This document shows positions 23,760 to 32,370 of a stretch of 64,000 nt of DNA, piece after piece. The DNA is from Tabrizicola_A sp964393035 (GTDB lineage Bacteria > Pseudomonadota > Alphaproteobacteria > Rhodobacterales > Rhodobacteraceae): contig CAYMRX010000003.1 in the NCBI GenBank assembly GCA_964393035.1, positions 385,549-449,548 on the forward strand, written 5' to 3'. The stretch's first letter is position 1. Every line of letters starts with the position of its first letter. The notes beneath the pieces are model-generated. The model did not search any database. It saw only the letters and a list, made by a program, of their open reading frames with translations, and had not been told where the DNA came from. Position numbers and translations under genes: made by a program.

Positions 23760-24853
23760 GCCTTGGCCCCCTTTTTGCCCGAACCGATCATCGGTGCTGC
23801 GGTTTGGTCCAATGGCCAGCGCGGGCGTGCCGAAAGCGAGAAATCATCGCGGGCGCCTGCACGAAACCGCTCGATCCCGGCCCAAGCGATCATCGCGGCA
23901 TTGTCGGTGCAAAGCGGCAGTGGCGGGGCAAGAAACTGCACCCCCATGCGATCACACAGCGCCGTCAGTTGCGCGCGGATCAAGGCGTTGGCGGCAACCC
24001 CGCCCGCAACCGCCAGCACGGGGGCCGCAGGTTTCAGCGCCAGATAGGTTTCCAGCGCGCGGCGGGATTTTTCGGCCAACACATCGGCCACGGCCGCCTG
24101 AAACCCCGCACAAAGGTCGCGCCGGTCTTGCATGGTCAGACCACCCTTTTCGGCAATCACCGCATCGCGGGCGCGCAGCAGCGCGGTTTTCAGACCCGAA
24201 AAAGACATGTCGCAGCCGGGGCGGTCCAAGAGCGGGCGGGGAAAGGCAAAGCGTTTGACATTACCCTGTGCGGCCTCGGCCTGCACGGCAGGCCCACCCG
24301 GTTGCGGCAGGCCCAAAAGCTTGGCGGTCTTGTCAAAGGCCTCGCCCGGGGCGTCATCAATCGTGCCACCAAGACGCTGAAAATCTTCAACGCCTTTGGC
24401 GATCAGGAACTGGCAATGTCCGCCCGAGACCAGCAGCATCAGATAGGGAAATGCCACCGCATCGGTCAGCCGTGGGGTCAGCGCATGGCCTGCCAGATGG
24501 TTCACCCCCACCATCGGCAGCCCGCTGGCCGCCGACAACCCCTTGGCCAGCATCACGCCCGACAACACCCCGCCGATCAGCCCCGGCCCGGCCGTGACTG
24601 CGATGCCATCAAGATCGCGAAGCCCCAGCCCGGCCTTGGCCAGCGCCCCCTCCACGCAAATGTCCAGCCGTTCGGCATGGGCGCGGGCGGCGATTTCCGG
24701 CACCACGCCGCCAAAGGCCGCATGCAGCGCCGTCTGGCCTTCGACGACCGAGGACAGGATTTCCGGCGCGGCCCCCGGCATATGGAGCACCACAGCGGCG
24801 GCCGTATCGTCGCAGCTTGATTCAATGCCAAGAAAGGTCAGCGCCTGCGTCAT
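23756..24853 (-). CDS. tsaD: tRNA threonylcarbamoyltransferase TsaD
   Basis: Catalytic subunit of the t6A37 tRNA-modification complex, 365 residues. ASKHA-fold motifs: GIESSCDDTA near the N terminus, the metal ligands His119 and His123 (VNHLAGHAL), GGVAANALIR and the C-terminal CTDNAAMIAWAG. I start at the ATG 24853. It is first in the tsaD-gpsA-yciI-EVE operon and divergent from hemD across 48 bases. Confidence 0.96.
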   Translation of the reverse strand: MTQALTFLGIESSCDDTAAAVVLHMPGAAPEILSSVVEGQTALHAAFGGVVPEIAARAHAERLDICVEGALAKAGLGLRDLDGIAVTAGPGLIGGVLSGVMLAKGLSAASGLPMVGVNHLAGHALTPRLTDAVAFPYLMLLVSGGHCQFLIAKGVEDFQRLGGTIDDAPGEAFDKTAKLLGLPQPGGPAVQAEAAQGNVKRFAFPRPLLDRPGCDMSFSGLKTALLRARDAVIAEKGGLTMQDRRDLCAGFQAAVADVLAEKSRRALETYLALKPAAPVLAVAGGVAANALIRAQLTALCDRMGVQFLAPPLPLCTDNAAMIAWAGIERFRAGARDDFSLSARPRWPLDQTAAPMIGSGKKGAKA

Positions 24854-24901
24854 CACGGTCTGTCGTTGCCTCAGGGGTCTTGCGCAGGTAACACCTTGGC
24901 C

Positions 24902-25630
24902 ATGGCCAGACAATCCCGCGCCCCTACGCTTCTTTTGACCCGCCCCGCCGCGCAAAGCCAGCGTTTTGCGCAACAGTTACGCGCGCGTCTGGGGGATGTG
25001 GCGGTTGTGATCTCGCCCCTGATGCAGACCGAGTTTCTTCAGCCCGCCCTGCCTGCGCGAGATTTTCAAGCGGTGATCTTCACCTCTGAAACCGGGGTCG
25101 AGGCTGCGATGCGGCTTCAGATCAACCTTCCAACGCGCGCCTTTTGCGTCGGCAATCGGACGGCGGCGGTTGCCCGCGCGGAGGGCTTTGCCGCGCAGTC
25201 CGCCGAAGGCGAGGTCGAGGCCCTTGCCGCGATGATCCTTGCCTCCGGTATCAACGGCCCCATTTTGCATCTGCGCGGTGCGGACAGCGCAGGGGATTTG
25301 GCCGGGGTGCTGACAAAGGGCGGGTTAGAGACGGTTTCGCTGATCGTCTACCGCCAGAACCCCTTGGCTTTGTCGGCCGCCGCGATGGATTTGATGGAAA
25401 GCGCCCAGCCGATTCTGATCCCGGTCTTCTCGCCGCGCTCTGCCCGGCTCTTGGTGCAGGCGCTGCCCAAGGCCGTCGCGGGCCCGCTTTTGATTGTGGC
25501 CATCAGCAAGGCCGCCGCCACAGCGGCAGAGGCGCTTGGCACGGCGCATATCACAATTGCTGCCCACCCCGACGGCGAAAACATGCTTCACGCCGTCGCG
25601 GAGGCCTATATGTCGGCCGCCAGTGCTTGA
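24902..25630 (+). CDS. hemD: uroporphyrinogen-III synthase
   Basis: Enzyme that cyclises hydroxymethylbilane with D-ring inversion in tetrapyrrole synthesis, 242 residues. HemD proteins are poorly conserved; here LLLTRPAAQSQRFAQQL, FTSETGVEAAM and FSPRSARLLVQAL fit the two-lobe fold. The strongest support is the arrangement: divergent from tsaD and followed by a mitofilin-like protein and hemY, the usual alphaproteobacterial set. The start is the ATG at 24902. Confidence 0.88.
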   Translation: MARQSRAPTLLLTRPAAQSQRFAQQLRARLGDVAVVISPLMQTEFLQPALPARDFQAVIFTSETGVEAAMRLQINLPTRAFCVGNRTAAVARAEGFAAQSAEGEVEALAAMILASGINGPILHLRGADSAGDLAGVLTKGGLETVSLIVYRQNPLALSAAAMDLMESAQPILIPVFSPRSARLLVQALPKAVAGPLLIVAISKAAATAAEALGTAHITIAAHPDGENMLHAVAEAYMSAASA

Positions 25631-25687
25631 ACCCGGACGGGGCTAGGCATTAGCTTGGGTTGTGCTGCGGGCGCATGGGGGATGAAC

Positions 25688-26752
25688 ATGGCTGAGACTG
25701 ACGAAATCACCACCCAGACCGAAGCGGGAATGGCGCCCATTGCTCCGGCAGAGCAAGCGCCACAGACGCCACCCAGTTCTCATTCGCCCGCCAAACGGCG
25801 CGGCGGCTTCTTTGCCCCGGTGATCGGTGGTGCGCTTGCGGCGGCGGCCGGCTATGGTCTGGCGCAATATGTGCCGAATGGCTGGCCGTTGCAGGATATT
25901 GCGCCGCTCGAACATCAACTCGCCACCCAGACCGAGGCGATCACCACACTTGAAGCGCGCCTTGCCACAGTTGAGGCGGCCAAGGTGCCAGATATTTCGC
26001 CCTTGATGGAAACGCTGGCCACCCTGAACGGGCGGATAGCAGCTTTGGAAACCGGCCCGGTGGAGCGGTCCGAGCAGACCGCCGCCTTGGCCGAAGCTGT
26101 GGCCGCGTTGCAAGCTGAGGTGAAAGCGCTGGGCGCGGCCCCGGCCGCAGGGCAGGCCGAAACGCCGGTTCCTGCCAATATTACCGCATTGGCCGCCGAG
26201 GCCGAGGCGCGGTTGAAAGAGGCAAAAGCACAGGCCGCTGCGCTGAAAGTCGAAACCGAGGCGCTGACCCGCGCCGCTGTGGCCCAAGCCGCCTTTGGCC
26301 GTTTGCAGGCCGCCGTGGATTCCGGCGCACCCTTTGCGGCCATTCTGTCTGATCTGGGGCAAGAGCCGCCCAAGGCCTTGCTGGACCATGCGGAAACCGG
26401 CCTGCCCAGCCTTGCCCAGTTGCAAGAAACCTTCCCCGAAGCGGCGCGCCTGGCACTTGAAGCTGCGCTGCGCGCCGATATGGGCGATAGCTGGACGGAA
26501 CGGGCAACCAGCTTTTTCCGCAGCCAGACAGGCGCGCGTTCCCTGACCCCGCGTGAGGGCAGCGACCCCGACGCCATCCTGTCCCGGGCAGAGGCCGCGC
26601 TGCAAATCGGGGATCTGGCCGCTGCCTTGGCCGAGATTTCCGCACTGCCCGAGGCCGCCCAAGCCCCGATGGCCGAATGGCGCGCCAAGGCGCAAATCCG
26701 ACAAGCGGCCCTGGCCGCGCTGGCCGAAATGGCTGGCAAGATCGGCGGATAA
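25688..26752 (+). CDS. mitofilin-like membrane protein (COG4223)
   Basis: Protein of 354 residues: a disordered Thr/Pro/Ala-rich N terminus, one membrane helix (about 45-62, FFAPVIGGALAAAAGYGLA), a long Ala/Glu-rich coiled coil (about 80-200), and a C-terminal mitofilin-like part. This is the alphaproteobacterial relative of mitochondrial Mic60, found in the hemD-hemY neighbourhood and implicated in intracytoplasmic membrane shaping in Rhodobacter. I chose the ATG at 25688 with GGGGGA just upstream; two earlier starts lack a site. It sits 10 bases before hemY. Confidence 0.82.
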   Translation: MAETDEITTQTEAGMAPIAPAEQAPQTPPSSHSPAKRRGGFFAPVIGGALAAAAGYGLAQYVPNGWPLQDIAPLEHQLATQTEAITTLEARLATVEAAKVPDISPLMETLATLNGRIAALETGPVERSEQTAALAEAVAALQAEVKALGAAPAAGQAETPVPANITALAAEAEARLKEAKAQAAALKVETEALTRAAVAQAAFGRLQAAVDSGAPFAAILSDLGQEPPKALLDHAETGLPSLAQLQETFPEAARLALEAALRADMGDSWTERATSFFRSQTGARSLTPREGSDPDAILSRAEAALQIGDLAAALAEISALPEAAQAPMAEWRAKAQIRQAALAALAEMAGKIGG

Positions 26753-26762
26753 GGGGTCAGCG

Positions 26763-28223
26763 ATGCTTTGGTCACTTCTGAAGGTTCTCTTGTTCGTTTT
26801 CGTCGTCGCCGGGCTGACCTGGGGGGCCGGCCTGCTGCTGGACACCGGGGGCGGCATCCGCATTGCGGCGGTGGGTTATGAATTCACCCTTGGCCCGTTG
26901 CAGGTGGTCATCGGCCTTTTGGTCCTGATGCTGGCGATGTGGCTTTTGATGAAGATCATCGGCTTCACCGTGGCCACGCTGCGTTTTTTGAACGGCGATG
27001 AAACCGCGATCTCGCGCTATTTCGACCGCGACCGGCAGCGTAAGGGCTATCAGGCGCTGGCGGATGGCTTTCTGGCGCTGGCCTCGGGCGAGGGGCGTCT
27101 GGCGCTCATACGCGCCCAGCGGGCCGAGAAATATCTTGGCAAACCCGAGTTGACGACGCTCTTGGTGGCGCAGGCGGCCGAGGCGGCGGGCGATAGCGCC
27201 CGTGCCGCAACAGCTTACAAAAGCCTGCTGGCCGATGAGACCACACGCTTTGTCGGCATCCGCGGTCTTTTGCAGCAAAAACTGGCCGAAGGTGATACCG
27301 ACACCGCCCTGAAACTGGCGGAAAAGGCCTTTGCTTTGAAGCCAAAGCACCCCGAAACGCAGGATGTCTTGCTGAAACTGCAATCGGAAAAGGCCGACTG
27401 GAAAGGCGCGCGGGCGACACTTGGGGCCAAGCTGAAAGCGGGCGCCTTGCCGAAGGAAGTCTATCGCCGCCGCGATGCGGTGCTGGCCTTGCAAGAGGCC
27501 AAGGGCATCATGGACGACAGCGCCAGCGTCGAGGCGCGCGAGGCGGCGATTGAGGCAAACCGCAAGTCGCCCGACCTGATCCCGGCTGCCGTCATGGCGG
27601 CCCGTGGTCTGGTCGCCAAGGGCGACCACAAAGGGGCCGCTCGGGTCTTGAAAAAAGCTTGGGAGGGGGTGGCCCATCCCGATCTTGCCGCCGCCTTTGC
27701 CGAAATCGAACCCGATGAAACCCCCGCTGCCCGGCTAAAGCGGTTCAAACCGCTGATCGCCCAGCATCCCGATCATGACGAAACAAAGCTTCTTCAGGCC
27801 GAAATGCTGATCACGGCCGAAGATTTTCCCGCCGCGCGCCGCGCGCTGGGCGATCTGATCGACCGCCATCCAACGCAGCGCGCCTTGGCCATCATGGCGG
27901 CGATTGAACGCGGCGAGGGGGCCGATGAGGCCGTGGTGCGGGGCTGGCTGGCAAAGGCACTGGTCGCCCCGCGCGGGCCGCAGTGGTGCTGCGACAAATG
28001 TCAGGCGATTCACGCCGAATGGCACCCGATCTGCACCAATTGCGGCGGCTTTGACACGCTTTCCTGGCGCGAGCCACAGGAAAGCATCGCCCAAAGCGCC
28101 CGCGGAGCCGAGTTGCTGCCGTTGATGGTCCAGCCGCCGACCAAGGTTGAACCCGATCCTGAGGGGGCCGTGACCGAGCCTGAAATCATCGACCTAGCAG
28201 TCGTCGCAAGAAGTGCAGATTAG
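26763..28223 (+). CDS. hemY: HemY-family TPR membrane protein
   Basis: Protein of 486 residues with two N-terminal membrane helices (about 4-24 and 40-64) and a TPR-rich body (about 100-390). This HemY is not the Gram-positive protoporphyrinogen oxidase but the proteobacterial tetrapyrrole-linked membrane protein. Near the C terminus a four-Cys knuckle, CxxC at 410/413 and CxxC at 424/427, resembles the rubredoxin-like domain of LapB and suggests zinc or iron binding. Last gene of hemD-mitofilin-hemY. A tRNA gene follows after 45 bases. Confidence 0.87.
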   Translation: MLWSLLKVLLFVFVVAGLTWGAGLLLDTGGGIRIAAVGYEFTLGPLQVVIGLLVLMLAMWLLMKIIGFTVATLRFLNGDETAISRYFDRDRQRKGYQALADGFLALASGEGRLALIRAQRAEKYLGKPELTTLLVAQAAEAAGDSARAATAYKSLLADETTRFVGIRGLLQQKLAEGDTDTALKLAEKAFALKPKHPETQDVLLKLQSEKADWKGARATLGAKLKAGALPKEVYRRRDAVLALQEAKGIMDDSASVEAREAAIEANRKSPDLIPAAVMAARGLVAKGDHKGAARVLKKAWEGVAHPDLAAAFAEIEPDETPAARLKRFKPLIAQHPDHDETKLLQAEMLITAEDFPAARRALGDLIDRHPTQRALAIMAAIERGEGADEAVVRGWLAKALVAPRGPQWCCDKCQAIHAEWHPICTNCGGFDTLSWREPQESIAQSARGAELLPLMVQPPTKVEPDPEGAVTEPEIIDLAVVARSAD

Positions 28224-28268
28224 GACTACACAGCGGCTGGAAGGGGTGCTAATAGCCCGTCACCAAAG

Positions 28269-28344
28269 GCCGCTGTAGCTCAGCTGGTAGAGCACGTCAT
28301 TCGTAATGATGGGGTCGGGGGTTCGAGTCCCTTCAGCGGCACCA
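28269..28344 (+). tRNA. tRNA-Thr (anticodon CGT)
   Basis: A complete 76-base cloverleaf with encoded CCA. The acceptor stem pairs GCCGCTG with CAGCGGC, the D-arm has AGCTGGTA between GCTC and GAGC, the anticodon loop TTCGTAA gives CGT (threonine), and the T-arm has GGTTCGAGTCC. The discriminator base is A. It follows hemY and is followed by a terminator-like hairpin. Confidence 0.97.
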
Positions 28345-28353
28345 CGTTTTCTG

Positions 28354-28397
28354 CAAGAAAACCCCGTGACCATAATGGGTTGCGGGGTTTCTTGTTT
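28354..28397 (+). terminator. terminator-like hairpin after tRNA-Thr
   Basis: CAAGAAAACCCCG (28354-28366) pairs with CGGGGTTTCTTG (28383-28394) with one bulge, followed by TTTAA. Placement 10 bases after the tRNA fits transcription termination or 3' processing. Confidence 0.75.
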
Positions 28398-28564
28398 AAC
28401 TACCCCGCTTTCAGGCCCTCTTTGGGCATTTCTGACACGTTTAAAGTCTGTGTTGGCCGCACTCTGCGGCTTTCCCCATATTTTGCAACAAGTTGACGAT
28501 TCGCAGGTGCTGTGTGTTTCCCCAGACCGCAAATGAAGACGGGGTCTGTCAGATGGCTTCGTAG
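28398..28564 (+). other. non-coding stretch between tRNA terminator and ABC remnant
   Basis: About 170 bases with no credible gene. There is a short inverted repeat (CAGACC ... GGTCTG, about 28524-28549) just before the truncated ABC ATPase. The junction with that remnant at 28565 is abrupt and preceded by an in-frame TAG. I see no integrase or clear repeated tRNA end. Confidence 0.5.
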
Positions 28565-29083
28565 ATCTACGTCACGCACGATCAGGTCGAAGCGATGACC
28601 TTGGCCGATAAGATCGTCGTGCTGAAGGACGGGCAGGTGATGCAGATCGGCGCGCCGATGGGCCTGTATCACGACCCGGCGAACCTATTCGTCGCAGGGT
28701 TTCTGGGCGCACCGTCGATGAATTTCATCAAGGTCACGGTTCAGGCTGTGAACGGTGACAAGGTGCTGGTGTCGAACCAGGCGCTGGACCCGGTGGAAGT
28801 CTCGGGCAAGCGCGGCCCCTTCAAGCCAGGTGACACGGCGATCCTGGGGTTGCGGCCGCAATACCTGGATATTGCCGAGGGGTGGGGCCGTCTGCACGGC
28901 ACCGTGGCGCTGACCGAGCGGCTGGGCGCCGAGACGGTGGTCGAGGTCACGCTGAAGGATGGCAGCGCATTGATCGCAGCCCTGCCGCATGATGCGGTTT
29001 TCGGCTTTGGCACGGCGGTCGATCTGACCTTCGATCCCGACAGGGCACATCTTTTTCCGGCGGACGAAACCGCCCCCGTTTGA
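28565..29083 (+). pseudogene. 5'-truncated sugar ABC transporter ATPase (UgpC/MalK type)
   Basis: The 172 codons read as the C-terminal half of a MalK/UgpC ATPase: IYVTHDQVEAMTLADKI (switch-His region), GAPMGLYHDPANLFVAGFLG, then the OB-fold regulatory domain ending DPDRAHLFPADE. Walker A, the signature motif and Walker B are all missing, and an in-frame TAG (28562) precedes the first homologous codon. No partner permease is adjacent. It is not a copy of the intact ATPase at 41.4-42.4 kb, since the regulatory domains differ. Best read as a remnant left by deletion or rearrangement behind tRNA-Thr; an ATG at 28595 could yield a fragment but not a functional ATPase. Confidence 0.85.
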
Positions 29084-29172
29084 ATGCAATCGCAATGATG
29101 GGGCCGGGGGGCATGTGCCTTCCGCGGTGCCACTTCCCCATACGGGAAAGCGGCATCTTTGAAAATCAGCCC

Positions 29173-29946
29173 TCACGCACGCTGTTTGGGTATCAAAAGC
29201 TTTTTCGGCCGGATGGATTCGGCGGCTTTGAACAGGCCGAAGGTCTGGTTGACGTAGTTCACCACGCCGCCGATCTGTTCCAGATATTTGGTCAACTCAG
29301 GTGTCCGTTCGGCCTCGACCACCTGCACCGGGCGATCCGGGCCTTCACCTTCGAACTGGGCGTAAAACAGCGGCTCACCGCGTTTCAGGATGATGTCCTT
29401 TTCCGGCTCGTGCCACTCAAAGGCCCACATCAACGGGCGTGGCCAGACCGAAACCGGAAAGCGCCCGCCAAAGATCGTGCCGGGCAGTTGCTCCTTGCGG
29501 TAATGCATGAAGGCGGAAAGCTGGGTGATATAGACCAGCTCATCCGCGATAAAGCAGTAGGGCAGCATCAGTTGCACCGTGGGCCGGTCCGGGTAACGCC
29601 ACTCTGCCTCGTTCACCAGCGTCATCACCTCGCCCAGTTTGTTGGCGCGAATGGGGCTGGCGCTGCCTGCGCGATTGATGAGAACGGCCTTGCCCTTCTC
29701 GTCGCGACCAAAGCCGATGTGGATGTCAAAGGGGCATTTGATCATGAAATAGCGGCTTTCCAACTGGATCACGCCGGGGCAGCGGCCTGCGCTTTTGGAG
29801 TGTTGCTTGTTGGTTTGCCGGAACGACACCCGTTCCGGCGGATCATACATCACCGCCCCTTTGTCCGACGTTAGAAACCAGCCGACCGTGATTGGGCCAG
29901 CATTGGGGTCATCTTCGGGCCGCTTGATCGAAATGTTGAATTCCAT
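29173..29946 (-). CDS. conserved protein of unknown function
   Basis: I do not recognise this gene securely. It encodes 257 residues from the ATG at 29946, with no signal peptide or membrane helix. Visible features are KRPEDDPNAGPITVGWFLT at the start, CPGVIQLES and IKCPFDIHIGFGRDE in the middle, many aromatic residues (WPRPLMWAFEWHEPEKD), and a basic C terminus KKLLIPKQRA. The CPG/CPFDI spacing vaguely recalls the DUF6065 group seen in marine bacteria and phages, but I would not rely on it. Codon use looks native. It lies 38 bases downstream of cutC on the same strand. Confidence 0.6.
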   Translation of the reverse strand: MEFNISIKRPEDDPNAGPITVGWFLTSDKGAVMYDPPERVSFRQTNKQHSKSAGRCPGVIQLESRYFMIKCPFDIHIGFGRDEKGKAVLINRAGSASPIRANKLGEVMTLVNEAEWRYPDRPTVQLMLPYCFIADELVYITQLSAFMHYRKEQLPGTIFGGRFPVSVWPRPLMWAFEWHEPEKDIILKRGEPLFYAQFEGEGPDRPVQVVEAERTPELTKYLEQIGGVVNYVNQTFGLFKAAESIRPKKLLIPKQRA

Positions 29947-29984
29947 GAAATTGCGTTTCCTTTTAAAATCAAAATTGCCCGGCC

Positions 29985-30695
29985 TCAGCGCCTTGTCATT
30001 ATGGCCTTCAAGGCGCGCACCTTTTCTGAGTCGGTCCGTCGCGCGTTGGGGCTGGCAAAGCCGAAAGCGATGGCCTTGGCATCGCCCAGAACCGGGGCGC
30101 TGCACGAGGCATGCAATTCTTCTATCTTCAAATCCATAAATGGCCCCGCCGTTTCCGCAGAAATTCCGGCACCCGGCAAAATTCCGATGCGGCCGGCGGC
30201 GTAATCGACAATCTCTGCCAGCCGCGCGATCCCGGCGGGGGCGGAAAGTGCCGCACCTGAGGTCAGGATGCGGTGAACACCCAAGGCCACCGCTTGATCC
30301 AGCGCACGGCGCCAATCCTCAATCAGGTCAAACGCCCGATGCAGGGTGATCTGCAACCCATCCGCCGCGGCGCAAAGCTGGCCCATTTTCGGCACATCCA
30401 GCGTCAGGTCTGTGGTCAAAGCGCCAAAGACCACACCCGCAAGGCCAGCCTGCCGGGCGGTGGAAATATCCGCCGACATTATCGCAAGGTCGGCATCATC
30501 AAGGCAAAATCCGCCGGGGCGCGGTCGGATCATCGCCATGACGGGCAGGCCGCAACCGGCCGCGTGCCGCATCAGCCCGGCGCTGGGCGTCAGGCCGCCA
30601 AGGTCCAGCGCGCTGCACAATTCGATGCGGTCAGCACCGCCTGCGACAGCGGCGGCCAAACCCAAGGGATCATCGACGGCGACTTCAAGGATCAT
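29985..30695 (-). CDS. cutC: CutC family protein
   Basis: TIM-barrel protein of 236 residues named for copper homeostasis in E. coli, although its biochemical role is disputed. The opening MILEVAVDDPLGLAAAVAGG and RIELCSALDLGGLTPSAGLM are diagnostic, as are MIRPRPGGFCLDD, VFGAL and LHRAFDLIEDW. The ATG overlaps the ROK kinase stop by 4 bases (ATGA). Its link with an amino-sugar kinase recurs near nag genes in some proteobacteria, so a sugar-related role is possible. Confidence 0.9.
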   Translation of the reverse strand: MILEVAVDDPLGLAAAVAGGADRIELCSALDLGGLTPSAGLMRHAAGCGLPVMAMIRPRPGGFCLDDADLAIMSADISTARQAGLAGVVFGALTTDLTLDVPKMGQLCAAADGLQITLHRAFDLIEDWRRALDQAVALGVHRILTSGAALSAPAGIARLAEIVDYAAGRIGILPGAGISAETAGPFMDLKIEELHASCSAPVLGDAKAIAFGFASPNARRTDSEKVRALKAIMTRR

Positions 30696-31549
30696 GCGGT
30701 CTCCTTGCCAAAAGCGGCCAGCCCGGCTTCGGCCGCGCCGATCAACCCGGCATCGGCCCCGCATTGTGCGGGCACCACCAGCGGCGCGCCCGTCTTGCGC
30801 AGGATGCGCGCCCGCACGGCTTTATCCAGCATCGCGACCAGCGCAGCGTCGTTTCCAAGCCCGCCCCCCACCGGCACCACCGAGGCGCCAACGACATTCA
30901 GCACCATCGCCAAGGGCCCCGCGACGATATTCAGCCAATGTGCCATGGTTTCAGGCCGGCCTGACACGATCTGCCGGGCCTCCAGCCTTTCGCCCGTCAG
31001 GGCGTGATGCAGCCGTTCCAGACCTTTTGCCCCCCCCACCGTATCAAGGCAGCCGATCTGCCCGCAGCCGCAGGGCAGGGCCGGATGGGCGACAATCGGG
31101 CCATGTCCCCATTCACCGGCAAAACCGCCCACGCCCGAGACAAGCCGCCCGCCAATCACCAGCCCCCCGCCAACCCCGGTGCCCAAGATGATGCCAAAGA
31201 CATTGCCATGCCCGCGCCCCGCGCCCCGCCGCGCTTCGGCCAGCGCAAAGCAATCGGCGTCGTTCAGCACCAGAACCGGGCGGCCGAGCATGGCTTGCAG
31301 CGTTTCAACAACCCGCGTTCCGTTCAGGCTAGGGATATTGGCCACGGTCGCCAAGCCGGTTTCCGGGTCGATCACCCCGGCGATCGAAATTGCCACGGCT
31401 TTTGCGTCGCCGGCCAGATTGGAAAGGGCCGTGGCAAAGGCAACAAGGTCATTGGCTGGCGTTTTCGCCTCGCCAATGCGGGTCATCTCGCTCGCCGCCA
31501 CCCGCGCGGCCTTGATCCGCGAGCCACCAATGTCGAATGCTGCGATCAT
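30692..31549 (-). CDS. ROK-family sugar kinase, probable N-acetylglucosamine kinase
   Basis: Kinase of 285 residues. It shows the N-terminal phosphate loop FDIGGSRIKAARV, the catalytic-Asp segment LNDADCFALAEA, GTGVGGGLVIGG, the EWGH motif, and the ROK zinc site CGCGQIGCLDT. The substrate is probably GlcNAc or a related hexose, from family resemblance and from the nagA locus about 1.7 kb away. A BadF-type kinase in that locus may overlap in function. First gene of a ROK kinase-cutC pair. Confidence 0.8.
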   Translation of the reverse strand: MIAAFDIGGSRIKAARVAASEMTRIGEAKTPANDLVAFATALSNLAGDAKAVAISIAGVIDPETGLATVANIPSLNGTRVVETLQAMLGRPVLVLNDADCFALAEARRGAGRGHGNVFGIILGTGVGGGLVIGGRLVSGVGGFAGEWGHGPIVAHPALPCGCGQIGCLDTVGGAKGLERLHHALTGERLEARQIVSGRPETMAHWLNIVAGPLAMVLNVVGASVVPVGGGLGNDAALVAMLDKAVRARILRKTGAPLVVPAQCGADAGLIGAAEAGLAAFGKETA

Positions 31550-31676
31550 GCTGGTCCTGTTGTTCTTGGGGTTCAGAATAGCGGTGGCGCCGCTGTGGGC
31601 AATCCCGCGCTTGATACTGCGCTTGACACAGGGCGTCCCGCACCGCAAACCCCGCCAAACCTGACCGGAGCCCGAA

Positions 31677-32366
31677 ATGTCTGATGACCGTCTGATCGTT
31701 GCCCTTGATGTGCCGAATGTCGTGCAGGGGTTGGAGCTTGCGTCGCGCCTTGGCGATGCGGTCAGCTTTTACAAGATTGGCCTCGGGATGCTGACGGGCG
31801 GTGGCTTTGCCTTGGCCAATGAGTTGAAGCAGGAACAGGGCAAGCGGGTGTTTCTGGACATGAAACTGTTTGACATCGGCGCCACGATCGAGGCGGCGGT
31901 GCGGGGGATTGCCCAATATGATCTGGATTTCCTGACCGTGCATGGCGATCCGCAGGTCGTGCGTGCGGCCTGCGAGGGCAAGCGCGGCACGGCGCTGAAA
32001 ATCCTTGCCGTCACGGTGCTGACCTCTTTGGATCGCGCCGATCTGGATGCGAACCTGATAAAGCCGGGCGACATTCATGACATCACGCTGGAGCGGGCCG
32101 CACGGGCGCTGGAGGCGGGGGCCGATGGCGTCATTGCAAGCCCGCAAGAGGCCGCGATGATCCGCGCCTTGCCGCAGGCCAAGGGGCGGTTGATCGTGAC
32201 GCCGGGCGTGCGCCCGGCAGGGGCCGCCGTGGGGGATCAAAAGCGCATTGCAACACCGGCGCAGGCGATTGCGGATGGAGCCAATCACATCGTGGTCGGG
32301 CGTCCGATCTGGCAGGCCGCGGATCCCGCCGCCGCCGCGCGCGCGATTGTGGCCGAGTTGGGCTGA
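31677..32366 (+). CDS. pyrF: orotidine 5'-phosphate decarboxylase
   Basis: Last enzyme of de novo UMP synthesis, 229 residues, TIM barrel. The catalytic Asp-Lys-Asp cluster is in FLDMKLFDIGATIEAA, and the phosphate-binding loop is VTPGVRPAGA with the late VGRPIW segment. Start is the ATG at 31677. It stands alone on the plus strand between two leftward gene groups and is convergent with nagA (4-base gap). Confidence 0.96.
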   Translation: MSDDRLIVALDVPNVVQGLELASRLGDAVSFYKIGLGMLTGGGFALANELKQEQGKRVFLDMKLFDIGATIEAAVRGIAQYDLDFLTVHGDPQVVRAACEGKRGTALKILAVTVLTSLDRADLDANLIKPGDIHDITLERAARALEAGADGVIASPQEAAMIRALPQAKGRLIVTPGVRPAGAAVGDQKRIATPAQAIADGANHIVVGRPIWQAADPAAAARAIVAELG

Positions 32367-32370
32367 CCTG

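Noticed and set aside
28565..29083. Treating the ABC ATPase remnant as an intact gene starting at ATG 28595
   Set aside because: All nucleotide-binding motifs before the switch histidine are missing, and an in-frame stop directly precedes the homologous region.
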